Below, one piece after another: positions 1-8,015 of a stretch of DNA of 64,000 nt. Source of the stretch: Roseofilum casamattae BLCC-M143 (GTDB taxonomy: Bacteria > Cyanobacteriota > Cyanobacteriia > Cyanobacteriales > Desertifilaceae); the NCBI RefSeq assembly GCF_030068455.1, contig NZ_JAQOSQ010000001.1, positions 248,001-312,000 on the forward strand, given 5' to 3'. Both the position numbers and the translations under genes were made by a program. The notes below the pieces were generated by a model, which did no database searches, was not told where the DNA came from, and saw nothing but the letters and a program-made list of their open reading frames with translations. Position 1 is the first letter of the stretch. The number at the start of each line of letters is the position of its first letter.

Positions 1-1331
1 GTTCCTCCATAACGCCGCGTCGTCGAACTATCAACTTGGGAAAAGGATTGAAAGAGTTTATCTTGCAGTTTTTTGGGAATTCCTATGCCCGTATCTTCTA
101 CGGTGAATTCGACTTCGTAGAAAACCGGTTGACTCGGGTCGGGAATGGGGGTAGGCGATCCGCCAATTCGAGTACTTGAAACGGAGACGCTGACTTCTCC
201 TTCTTCAGTAAATTTTAAACCATTACCAATTAAGTTAACTAAGATTTGGCGCAAGCGAGTCACATCTGCATTCAAGGAATGAGGGCTTTGCGGATCGATA
301 TTGTAGGATAAGTTAATTTGTTTTTCAATGGCTTTTGTGGTTAATAGCTCTAAAGAATCTTCGACACATTCATAGAGGTCGAAGGGGCGAGTTTCTAGTT
401 CTAGTTTTCCGGCTTCAATTTTGGAGAAATCGAGAATATCATTAATAATAGTTAATAGGGATTGACCGCTTTGGAGAATGGTTTCCACATATTCATTTTG
501 TTCTTCATCTAATTCAGTATCGAATAATAAACCTGCCATGCCCAAAACTCCATTCATGGGCGTGCGAATTTCATGACTCATGACAGCTAAGAAGTCAGAT
601 TTCATCCGCGTAGCCGATTGCGCTTCTTGTAAAGCCAGATCGAGAGCCGCATTTTTAGCTTTAAGTTCTTGAGCAATTTTGGTTTTATCTCGTTCGGCTC
701 GCATGAGAGCGCTAATATATTCTTTGATTTGCTGCAGTCCTGGATAAAAGATTAATAAAGCTTCTAATACTAGAACAATTAAGGTTAATCCAAATAGGGA
801 GAGTTGAACTTGTTCGGCGGTATTGAGCGACTTGGGTAAAGTCATGGATAATTGAGCCGTCATCTCCGAAATATCCCGATCGCATTGACGATATTGGGGC
901 AGCCAAGTTGCCGTACTAGAATTACTTTGCGATCGCGGAATTAGTTGTTCGACAATCTCTAATAGTTGTTGATAGCAACGTTGGAGGGTTTCTTTTTCTT
1001 GGCTGCTCCACTCTTGCAACTGTAGCTGTTCGTAACTGCTGGTCCATTGGTCTTCCATTTCGCGAATTTTGGATATGGCAGTGTCTACCTCAGCATCGGC
1101 AGAAATTTCCTCGAGTTCAATAGCGCTCAAGGTGAGATTGCTGGTTAAATGACGATAGTGCTCGAGACCTTCCAACTGATGGCCGGATTTAATCGGCTGT
1201 TGTAGAGCGTGCTGAATCAGCAGTTGGCTCGCCAGGGATAACAGGGCCACAATACCTAATGAGGTGAAAGAAAGGGTTGCTAAACGACGCAGGGATGGGC
1301 GAGAAATTTCAGAAGATGGAGAATCTTGCAT
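1..1331 (-). CDS. membrane sensor histidine kinase, probably hybrid (3' end outside window)
   Basis: Reads from an ATG at 1331 off the left edge; 443 residues are visible. Residues about 16-40 and 176-198 are hydrophobic membrane segments flanking a roughly 135-residue extracytoplasmic helical sensor region. A cytoplasmic helix then leads to the HisKA box [10 protein letters not shown] with phospho-acceptor His253, followed by an HATPase_c domain with N box (NLIGNGLKF) and G1 box (DTGIGIP). The visible part ends at RRYGGT, just before the second glycine box. This box type and the [10 protein letters not shown] sequence are typical of hybrid kinases carrying C-terminal receiver domains, but that part is not visible. 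The signal sensed cannot be deduced. Confidence 0.9.
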   Translation of the reverse strand, partial: MQDSPSSEISRPSLRRLATLSFTSLGIVALLSLASQLLIQHALQQPIKSGHQLEGLEHYRHLTSNLTLSAIELEEISADAEVDTAISKIREMEDQWTSSYEQLQLQEWSSQEKETLQRCYQQLLEIVEQLIPRSQSNSSTATWLPQYRQCDRDISEMTAQLSMTLPKSLNTAEQVQLSLFGLTLIVLVLEALLIFYPGLQQIKEYISALMRAERDKTKIAQELKAKNAALDLALQEAQSATRMKSDFLAVMSHEIRTPMNGVLGMAGLLFDTELDEEQNEYVETILQSGQSLLTIINDILDFSKIEAGKLELETRPFDLYECVEDSLELLTTKAIEKQINLSYNIDPQSPHSLNADVTRLRQILVNLIGNGLKFTEEGEVSVSVSSTRIGGSPTPIPDPSQPVFYEVEFTVEDTGIGIPKKLQDKLFQSFSQVDSSTTRRYGG

Positions 1332-1417
1332 AATTTATTGTGTCATGGATTAACTGCCGAGATTAACTGCCGAGAGGTGACTGGTGACTGGAACCGGTTC
1401 TTGCTACTCTAATAGTC

Positions 1418-2890
1418 ATGTTGCTCACTGCCCAATTACTACTGAATTACCAACGCTGTCGTCGTCGAGCATTTTTGGATGTTTATGGAGACGATGGTCA
1501 ACGAGATCCACCGAGCGATTATCTGCGGAAACTAAGACAAGATAGTTCGGCCCATCAACAAGCTATGCTGGCAAGCTATGCTTATGATAAGCCTCGCTAT
1601 TCTCAGGATAATTGGCAAGAGGGCAGTGCCGCCACATTGTCATTAATGGCGCAAGGAGCTGAGGCAATATATCATGGAGTTCTTTTGGTTTCTGGGAATC
1701 ATTTTCAGGCGCTGGATCTGGCAGTATCGGAAAGCTATCGTTTAGAGAAACTGGTGGGTTTAAGTATTCCCGGTTTATTGGTAAAGTCTCCTGGAACTTC
1801 TGCGTTTGGCCCCTGGCAATATGCTCTGGTGGAGATTAAATGGGGGAAGCGGCCGAAGCGAGAATATCAGATGGTGGCGATGTTTCATGCTTGGGTATTG
1901 AGTTGTTTGCAAGGGTGTCCTCCGCAGTCGATTCAGTTGATGCTGCGCGATCGCTCCCCTTACTATGTGGATAATGTTAAACTCTGGCCGGAGTTTCAGG
2001 CGCTGTTGGCGGATGTGGTGGACGCGATGAGCGCGCCGCAAGCTCCGGAGGTATTTATTAGTCGGCAAAAGTGTAGTTTGTGTCAGTGGTTAACCTCATG
2101 CACGACAATGGCGCGGGAGAGTCAGCATTTGTCTTTGGTTCCGGGGGTGACGCCGAAACGCTACGAGGTGTTGCAGGGTTTGGGGTTAACGTCCCTCGAG
2201 TCGCTGTCGGCGGATAATTTGGGTTCATTGACGGCGGAGTTGGGGCCGCAGGTGGCACGGCAGATGGTGCGGCAAGCTCAGTCTACTCGAGAACAGCGGG
2301 CGATCGCCATCGATCGCGATCGGTTGCCTCCTTTACCCACGACTCCGGTAGAATTATATTTCGATATTGAAACGGAACCGGATCTGAATTTAGAGTATTT
2401 GTTTGGCGTATTCGTGCTCGATCGCACGGCCAGGCGATCGCAATTTTATCCCTTTTTAGCCACTTCTTTCCAGGATCAGGAACGGATGTGGTACGAGTTT
2501 TTGGATTTGGTCAATCATTACGATCCGATGCCGATTTTTCATTTCTGCGAGTATGAAGTGAAAGCCATGGGGTTATTAGCGAAACGGTTTCATACTCCTG
2601 CCGAGCAATGGCAACCTCTGGTGCATCGTTGCGTGGATATTCATGCTTGGGTTACCCAGTATGTGACGCTACCGGTGGAAAGTTATGCCCTGAAGGCGAT
2701 CGCGCGCTCGATGGGGTTTGACTGGCGCGATGAGGAGGCGAGCGGCGCGCAGACGGTGTATTGGTACGACCAATGGATGCAAACGGGCGATCGCGAGTTT
2801 CTCGATCGCATTATTCGGTATAATGAGGACGATTGTCGCGCCACCTATCACGTAAAAGATTGGTTGGTTCGCAACTTTGATTCCTTATAA
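1418..2890 (+). CDS. TM0106-type RecB-like nuclease with RNase H-like C-terminal domain
   Basis: 490 residues, the usual length of the TM0106/RecB-family putative nucleases. The N-terminal half is a PD-(D/E)XK-like region; the segment LVEIKWGKRPKREYQ fits the ExK part of that active site. A cysteine cluster KCSLCQWLTSC near residue 220 could hold metal or Fe-S. The C-terminal half starts with YFDIETEPD, a DEDD exonuclease/RNase_H_2 acidic motif, and ends with YNEDDCRATY, which supplies further acidic ligands. The substrate of this family is unknown; a role in DNA repair is inferred. Starts 86 bp from the divergent sensor kinase. Confidence 0.85.
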   Translation: MLLTAQLLLNYQRCRRRAFLDVYGDDGQRDPPSDYLRKLRQDSSAHQQAMLASYAYDKPRYSQDNWQEGSAATLSLMAQGAEAIYHGVLLVSGNHFQALDLAVSESYRLEKLVGLSIPGLLVKSPGTSAFGPWQYALVEIKWGKRPKREYQMVAMFHAWVLSCLQGCPPQSIQLMLRDRSPYYVDNVKLWPEFQALLADVVDAMSAPQAPEVFISRQKCSLCQWLTSCTTMARESQHLSLVPGVTPKRYEVLQGLGLTSLESLSADNLGSLTAELGPQVARQMVRQAQSTREQRAIAIDRDRLPPLPTTPVELYFDIETEPDLNLEYLFGVFVLDRTARRSQFYPFLATSFQDQERMWYEFLDLVNHYDPMPIFHFCEYEVKAMGLLAKRFHTPAEQWQPLVHRCVDIHAWVTQYVTLPVESYALKAIARSMGFDWRDEEASGAQTVYWYDQWMQTGDREFLDRIIRYNEDDCRATYHVKDWLVRNFDSL

Positions 2891-2940
2891 GTTGATTACA
2901 ATACCAAGAATGAGACACAAAATTGCACAGCCAATGAGAG

Positions 2941-2996
2941 CTGAGCGAAGTCGAAGCTCGGACACCATGAGCAACCCGGACTTCGACTGCGCTCAG
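2941..2996. repeat. inverted repeat with 16-bp arms
   Basis: Left arm CTGAGCGAAGTCGAAG (2941-2956) and right arm CTTCGACTGCGCTCAG (2981-2996) pair with one mismatch around a 24-nt loop. No T-run follows, so it is not a classic terminator. Its core sequence resembles short palindromic repeats scattered in many bacterial genomes; it lies between the nuclease gene and the DUF309 gene. Confidence 0.8.
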
Positions 2997-3033
2997 TCCT
3001 CACATAACCATTTGTCTTATCACTCTACTCTTT

Positions 3034-3411
3034 ATGTCTCTTCCCGCAGAATTTTGGCACGGCGTCGAACAATTTAATCAAGAAGAATTTTATGCCTGCC
3101 ACGATACTTTAGAAGCCATTTGGTTGGAAGCAAGCGAACCGGAGCGAACGTTATATCAAGGTATTTTGCAAGTGGCCGTTGGTATTTACCATTTGGGTAA
3201 TGAGAATTTGCGCGGAGCGGCTATATTATTAGGGGAAGGAATGGGACGGTTAAGTCGATATCAACCGGATTATGCGGATTTGGATATTGCCGTTTTTTTG
3301 CAGGAAACGAAGGGGTTATTGACTCGGGTGCAACAGATGGGTTTGCAGGGAAGTACGGATGATGGAGGGGGTGCGATCGTTTATCCAAAATTGAAGAAGT
3401 TAAATGGTTAA
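3034..3411 (+). CDS. DUF309 family protein
   Basis: 125 residues matching the DUF309 pattern: FWHGVEQFNQEEFYACHDTLEAIW near the N-terminus, then YQGILQVAVGIYHLGNENLRGA. The conserved E-x4-CHDTLE and Q-x6-YH motifs cluster polar residues within a small helical bundle. Function of the family is not established. ATG start preceded by a long untranslated stretch containing the 2941-2996 hairpin. Confidence 0.85.
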   Translation: MSLPAEFWHGVEQFNQEEFYACHDTLEAIWLEASEPERTLYQGILQVAVGIYHLGNENLRGAAILLGEGMGRLSRYQPDYADLDIAVFLQETKGLLTRVQQMGLQGSTDDGGGAIVYPKLKKLNG

Positions 3412-3592
3412 GTGGGGTAAATGTTTTAAGATTTATAACTCTACATCCATTACTCTGTCTGATTTTCAGCCCTTGACACTCTCATTTCATTCTATCCTAA
3501 TTCCGATTTCGATTGCCTTGGGAGCGACAGACTAAGATAGAGCTGGAGACGATCGCGATCGCAAACTATCCCGCTACCAGAGAGCCAAAATT

Positions 3593-5419
3593 ATGAGCGA
3601 TTTATTTAAAGGGTTAGAAGAATTATTGGATTTTGCCAAAACCCTAGAAGAAAAGGCAGAAAAGGGAGAATTGAGAACGGAGTTTGACGTGCGATCGCTC
3701 CGCAGTCTCACTCGTAACGGCCGGCCGAGCAGTGTTCGGGGCAACATTCCGCGATCGCATCCCAGCTCCCCACCTCCAGACGTCATCGTGACTCCACCTC
3801 CCGCAGAACCGGACTCTCCTGCTGGCGATTCGGTTAGCGCGAACCCCGATGCGTTTGCCACCCTGGGAGGATTGCAAGACGTGAAGCAACAGTTGCGCGA
3901 GCTGGTAGAGCTGCCTCTAAAACGTCCGGAATTACTGGCACAATTGGGTCTAGAACCGACGCGCGGAGTCTTGTTAGTGGGGCCCCCCGGTACGGGAAAA
4001 ACCCTGGCGGCGCGGTCTCTAGCGGCGGGATTGGGGGTGAATTATATCGCCATTACCGGACCGGAAATTATCGGGAAATATTATGGGGAGTCGGAGCAAC
4101 GGTTGCGGGAGATTTTTGAGAGTGCGGCGCGCAATGCTCCCTGTATTATTTTTATTGATGAAATTGATACCTTAGCGCCAGACCGCTCCCAGGTGGAAGG
4201 AGAGGTGGAAAAGCGGGTGGTGGGTCAGTTATTGGGATTGATGGATGGGTTTGCGCTGAACCGCTCGGTCATTGTTTTGGCGGCAACCAATTTACCGAAT
4301 CGCCTCGATCCCGCATTGCGCCGTCCGGGACGGTTCGATCGCGAGATAGTCTTTCGCGTTCCCACGGCAGAAGAACGGCTGGATATTCTCAATATCGTCA
4401 CGGAAGGAATGCCTCTGGAAGAAACCGTAGATTTACTGGCGATCGCATCTCAGTGTATCGGATTTGTCGGCGCAGACTTGAAAGCACTGGGTCAAACGGC
4501 GGCTCAACATGCGCTGCGTCGCCAAGTTCCCACGCCAGAAACCGAAGTGACAGCACCTCTCGCCATTAGTTCGGGGGACTTTCAGCAAGCGCTAACGGAT
4601 ATTTCCCCTGCCGTATTGCGATCGGTGGAAATCGAATCTCCGCAAGTGGCCTGGGATGAAATTGGCGGGTTAGACGAAATTAAGCAACTGTTGCAAGAGT
4701 CGGTGGAAGGACAACTGCTCTATCCGGAACTGTATGCAAAAACCTTAGCCAAAGCACCGAAAGGCATTTTGTTGATGGGAGAACCGGGAACGGGAAAAAC
4801 CTTACTTGCAAAAGCGATCGCATCCCAAGCTCAAGCCAATTTTATCGCAATTTCCGGACCGGAATTGCTCAGTCGTTGGGTGGGTGCTTCCGAACAAGCG
4901 GTACGAGAGCTGTTTGCCAAAGCGAGGCAAGCGTCTCCTTGCGTGGTGTTTATCGACGAAATCGATACCCTGGCACCGGCACGAGGACAGTATAGCAGCG
5001 ATTCGGGAGTCAGCGATCGCCTGGTGGGGCAGCTTTTGGTGGAGCTGGATGGCATGGCATCGGCGACTAACATTATTCTAATCGCAGCGACCAATCGTCC
5101 GGAGGCGATCGATCCGGCACTCTTGCGCGCGGGACGTTTGGATCTGCAACTGACGGTAGATTTGCCGGATACAGAAAGTCGCCTCGCTATTTTGCGCGTC
5201 CATAACCAAGATCGTCCGTTATCTGAGGTGAGTTTATCCGACTATGCCGAGTTAACTCCAGGATGGAGCGGTGCCGATCTGGCATTGTTGAGCAACCAAG
5301 CCGCGTTGCAAGCCATTCGTCGGTTTCGCCAGGAAAATAGAGATATCGCCGATTTGTTTATCACGGCTGATGATTTTCACCAAGCTTACGAGCAGTTGCA
5401 GGTAATGAGAATTAATTGA
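3593..5419 (+). CDS. CDC48/VCP-like protein with two AAA domains
   Basis: 608 residues. After a coiled and Pro-rich N-terminus (1-85) there are two AAA modules. D1 has Walker A GPPGTGKT (130-137), Walker B IIFIDEID (185-192) and an RRPGRFDREI arginine-finger region. D2 has Walker A GEPGTGKT (396-403), Walker B VVFIDEID (451-458) and LLRAGRLDLQ. Both keep the catalytic glutamate, so both rings should hydrolyse ATP. The family unfolds or remodels protein complexes. The N domain is not the archaeal/eukaryotic CDC48 N domain, so the adaptor and substrates are unknown. ATG start at 3593. Confidence 0.9.
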   Translation: MSDLFKGLEELLDFAKTLEEKAEKGELRTEFDVRSLRSLTRNGRPSSVRGNIPRSHPSSPPPDVIVTPPPAEPDSPAGDSVSANPDAFATLGGLQDVKQQLRELVELPLKRPELLAQLGLEPTRGVLLVGPPGTGKTLAARSLAAGLGVNYIAITGPEIIGKYYGESEQRLREIFESAARNAPCIIFIDEIDTLAPDRSQVEGEVEKRVVGQLLGLMDGFALNRSVIVLAATNLPNRLDPALRRPGRFDREIVFRVPTAEERLDILNIVTEGMPLEETVDLLAIASQCIGFVGADLKALGQTAAQHALRRQVPTPETEVTAPLAISSGDFQQALTDISPAVLRSVEIESPQVAWDEIGGLDEIKQLLQESVEGQLLYPELYAKTLAKAPKGILLMGEPGTGKTLLAKAIASQAQANFIAISGPELLSRWVGASEQAVRELFAKARQASPCVVFIDEIDTLAPARGQYSSDSGVSDRLVGQLLVELDGMASATNIILIAATNRPEAIDPALLRAGRLDLQLTVDLPDTESRLAILRVHNQDRPLSEVSLSDYAELTPGWSGADLALLSNQAALQAIRRFRQENRDIADLFITADDFHQAYEQLQVMRIN

Positions 5420-5622
5420 GATTCTCTTGCACTGCATAACGGGTAAATGTGCCCTTAAATTCTACAAATATGGATGCCCCGATCGAGGCGATCGCATTAT
5501 TGACATTGTTCGAGGTTTCAGATACTGTAACTGTGTTGAACTCAATCAACCTTCGATAAATATCAACAAAAATATGAGTAACGGTAAGGCATTTAGTTGA
5601 GATTATAATCGGGAGGCTAAAG

Positions 5623-6435
5623 TTGTCGCAAGAATACATACATGGATATTCAGACATAGAGCAACAACGCTTGATAACACAAGCTTACTATTGGCAAGAT
5701 CAACTGATATTGCGCGATCTTAATTTGTCTTCCGGCGAATCTTTTTTAGAAATTGGCTGTGGTATTGGAGCTGTATTAGGAATCATTTTAGAAAATTTCC
5801 CAGATTTGAAAGTAGCTGGAATTGATATAGAGTCTGCTCAAATCGAATATGCTCGCCAACATTTACATCGTCTGGGTTTTGACAATAAAATCGATTTGCG
5901 CGTGGGGAATGCCAGTCAACTTCCTTGGCCGGATTCTAGTTTCGATTGTGTTTATACCATCTGGTTCTTAGAGCATGTCGCAAATCCCCAAGTAATTCTG
6001 GAGGAAGCTTACCGCGTCCTCAAGCCAGGTGGTAGGATTATTTTAAACGAAACAGATTATAAAACTCAGTTGATTTGGCCGGACTCACCCGACTATCAGT
6101 ATTTACTAGAATCCTACCATGAAATGTTTTTAGCTGCTGATGGCAATCCCTATATAGGGCGAGTCCTAGGGCCGCTTCTAACTGCAGTTGGTTTTAGGGA
6201 AGTGACTAATATACCCTGGGCATTTTATCACTTTGGTAATACTGAAGATGGCGATCTACAGACCTATATAGATTACATAGCCTCTTGTATAGAATCAACT
6301 GTCGCGGGGATGGTACAAAAACTAGGAAAGGATTCTCAAAGGCTAGAAGCTGGTCTAGAATTTTTCCGAAATATAACAAACCAGCCCGACTGTGCAGCAG
6401 CATTGACGGTATATCGCGCATCAGGGAGACGATAG
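5623..6435 (+). CDS. class I SAM-dependent methyltransferase
   Basis: 270 residues with a Methyltransf_11 core: FLEIGCGIGAVLG (motif I, SAM loop), a following acidic VAGIDIES (motif II), LPWPDSSFDCVYTIWFLEHV (motif IV) and RVLKPGGRIIL. The start is TTG at 5623, supported by GGGAGG at 5611-5616 seven bases upstream. Substrate unknown; the overall pattern is like small-molecule or lipid methylases. It sits in an AT-rich patch without complete HIP1 octamers, next to a HEAT-like ORF, which suggests a separate history from its flanks. Confidence 0.85.
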   Translation: MSQEYIHGYSDIEQQRLITQAYYWQDQLILRDLNLSSGESFLEIGCGIGAVLGIILENFPDLKVAGIDIESAQIEYARQHLHRLGFDNKIDLRVGNASQLPWPDSSFDCVYTIWFLEHVANPQVILEEAYRVLKPGGRIILNETDYKTQLIWPDSPDYQYLLESYHEMFLAADGNPYIGRVLGPLLTAVGFREVTNIPWAFYHFGNTEDGDLQTYIDYIASCIESTVAGMVQKLGKDSQRLEAGLEFFRNITNQPDCAAALTVYRASGRR

Positions 6436-6451
6436 TTATGGGTGAAAAAGC

Positions 6452-6895
6452 ATGGACGCTAATGTTGAAACCATAGAAGAAAATATCTTTAATTATATCA
6501 TCTACTTGGATGATGAGCATTTAGCTGCGATCGTAAATTCAGCATCTGCCGTACAACTTTGCAATATTATCAATGCCCTTCTAGAATCAGAGGATAGAAA
6601 AACAGTTGATTCTACTTGCATATTTCTCCAAGATCTAGTACTTTCGAGTTCCAGGAATCCAGATTGCAAAAAATTTGTTGAAAGTAATTTTGCATCTGCG
6701 ATCGTTCCTACAATTGAGTCGCTGCTTTTCTCACCTAATCATTTTATTCGCCACCAAGCCGCGTGTATTTTGGGCAAGACTTGTAGTTATGATAGTCTTG
6801 CCACTTTAGATCGAGCCTTTACTCAATTTCGAGATAGCGATCCTCTGCTCCTGCCAAGACTCAAACTCTTTGATTCGCGCAGAAGCAGAGTATAA
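6452..6895 (+). CDS. HEAT-like alpha-helical protein, probably truncated by frameshift
   Basis: 147 residues of alternating amphipathic helices; the segment FIRHQAACILGKTCSYDSLATLDRAF is a typical HEAT/armadillo repeat. It starts 16 bp after the methyltransferase stop and is probably co-transcribed with it. The last dozen residues (after LLLPRL) become basic and unlike the rest, while the +1 frame opens into an 84-codon ORF. That points to a frameshift or to a real C-terminal end overlapping the next gene. No partner or activity can be named. Confidence 0.6.
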   Translation: MDANVETIEENIFNYIIYLDDEHLAAIVNSASAVQLCNIINALLESEDRKTVDSTCIFLQDLVLSSSRNPDCKKFVESNFASAIVPTIESLLFSPNHFIRHQAACILGKTCSYDSLATLDRAFTQFRDSDPLLLPRLKLFDSRRSRV

Positions 6896-7124
6896 TTATC
6901 AATTATTAAAGGCTCGTAGAGAGACATACAATTTACCACGAGCAGAGCGCAAAAAGAAACTGAAAGCTATAGATAGGGAATATAAACCAGAGTTTTCTTT
7001 TTTGGGGATCTCAACTCGATTTGGACATTACATACACACTAAAAAACCAGCCAATTATTCCATAGATGAACTTGAAGCATTTATTTATGGAATGGCTGAA
7101 GGCAAAAACATTAGAATAGAATAA
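6870..7124 (+). CDS. small ORF of unknown function, possibly the shifted 3' part of the preceding gene
   Basis: 84 residues from a TTG at 6870, overlapping the preceding ORF by 26 nt in the +1 frame. Sequence is highly charged: KARRETYNLPRAERKKKLKA then an aromatic stretch FSFLGISTRFGHYIHTKK. No recognised domain. A TTG start without a clear Shine-Dalgarno makes independent translation uncertain; it may be the displaced C-terminus of the HEAT-like protein. Confidence 0.4.
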   Translation: MIRAEAEYNYQLLKARRETYNLPRAERKKKLKAIDREYKPEFSFLGISTRFGHYIHTKKPANYSIDELEAFIYGMAEGKNIRIE

Positions 7125-7305
7125 AAATGCAGCATCTATATAATGGCCCCTCCAGAGATCTGAGAGAGTGTCTGAAGTATGGAGGAAAAATTACTGGTAT
7201 AAGGATGGTGCATTTGAGTTGCAGGAAGAATTTAAGCTTCGCGATCGCTAGTTAGTCACTGTCTGAGCTAATGACAACAAGATATGGTAAATACTATTTA
7301 ATTCT

Positions 7306-7863
7306 ATGATAATTACTCCCACCAAACTCTCGCTAGCAGAATTTCTGCAACTGCCCGAAACCCAACCAAGCAGTGAATATATCAACGGACAAATTTACAG
7401 CAAATCTATGCCGAAGGGAAAACATAGCGCGATTCAAACCAGTTTAGTCAGCGCCATTAACCAAGTCGCCACTCCCAGAAAAACTGCCCGCGCTTTTACA
7501 GAATTACGCTGTACGTTTGCCGAACGTTCTATTGTTCCCGATCTGAGCGTCTTCTCCTGGTCGAGAATTCCCTTAAATGCTCGAGGAGAAATTGACGACA
7601 TATTTCCCTTAGCGCCAGATTGGACGATTGAAATTCTATCCCCAGAACAACCTTCGACACGGGTAATTGATAAAATTCTCTTTTGTTTAGATTACGGTAC
7701 AGAATTGGGTTGGCTAATCGATCCGCAAGAGCGGTTAGTTATGAGCTTTTCCCCAGGAAAACAACCCCGAATTTACCAAGGCGATACGGTTCTTCCTTGT
7801 CTGGAGAGCTTGCCAGATTTGCAGATTTATCCGCAAACCATTTTCGATTATTTAACCTTATGA
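7306..7863 (+). CDS. Uma2 family (DUF820) PD-(D/E)XK endonuclease-like protein
   Basis: 185 residues. The Uma2 signature is clear: LSLAEFLQLPE at the N-terminus, SSEYINGQIY, IVPDLSVFSW (acidic PD motif) and WTIEILSPEQPSTRVIDKI (E-x-K-like core). Uma2 proteins are restriction-endonuclease-fold proteins that are hugely expanded in cyanobacteria; cellular role undetermined. One of three in this window. Confidence 0.88.
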   Translation: MIITPTKLSLAEFLQLPETQPSSEYINGQIYSKSMPKGKHSAIQTSLVSAINQVATPRKTARAFTELRCTFAERSIVPDLSVFSWSRIPLNARGEIDDIFPLAPDWTIEILSPEQPSTRVIDKILFCLDYGTELGWLIDPQERLVMSFSPGKQPRIYQGDTVLPCLESLPDLQIYPQTIFDYLTL

Positions 7864-7868
7864 ATAAA

Positions 7869-7977
7869 GTTACCACAGACTATATTCAATAATTAGCCAA
7901 AACCCAGTAGAGACAAGGCATGCCTTGTCTCTACGACAGACCCTGAAAACATCCTCAACAAAACGGATTTGGTATTA
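7869..7977. repeat. palindromic MITE-like element, copy 1
   Basis: About 109 bp that recurs, inverted, at 34151-34259 with high identity. At its centre is a perfect 28-bp palindrome (arms GTAGAGACAAGGCA and TGCCTTGTCTCTAC) flanked by conserved sequence such as AACGGATTTGGTATTA. It lies at the 3' ends of convergent genes (Uma2 gene and the 1487-residue membrane protein), where the hairpin could end transcription from both sides. GTAGAGAC-type palindromes are known as dispersed repeats in filamentous cyanobacteria. Confidence 0.85.
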
Positions 7978-8015
7978 CTCTTGACCTCATGATACATGGT
8001 TTACGATCGCAACAT

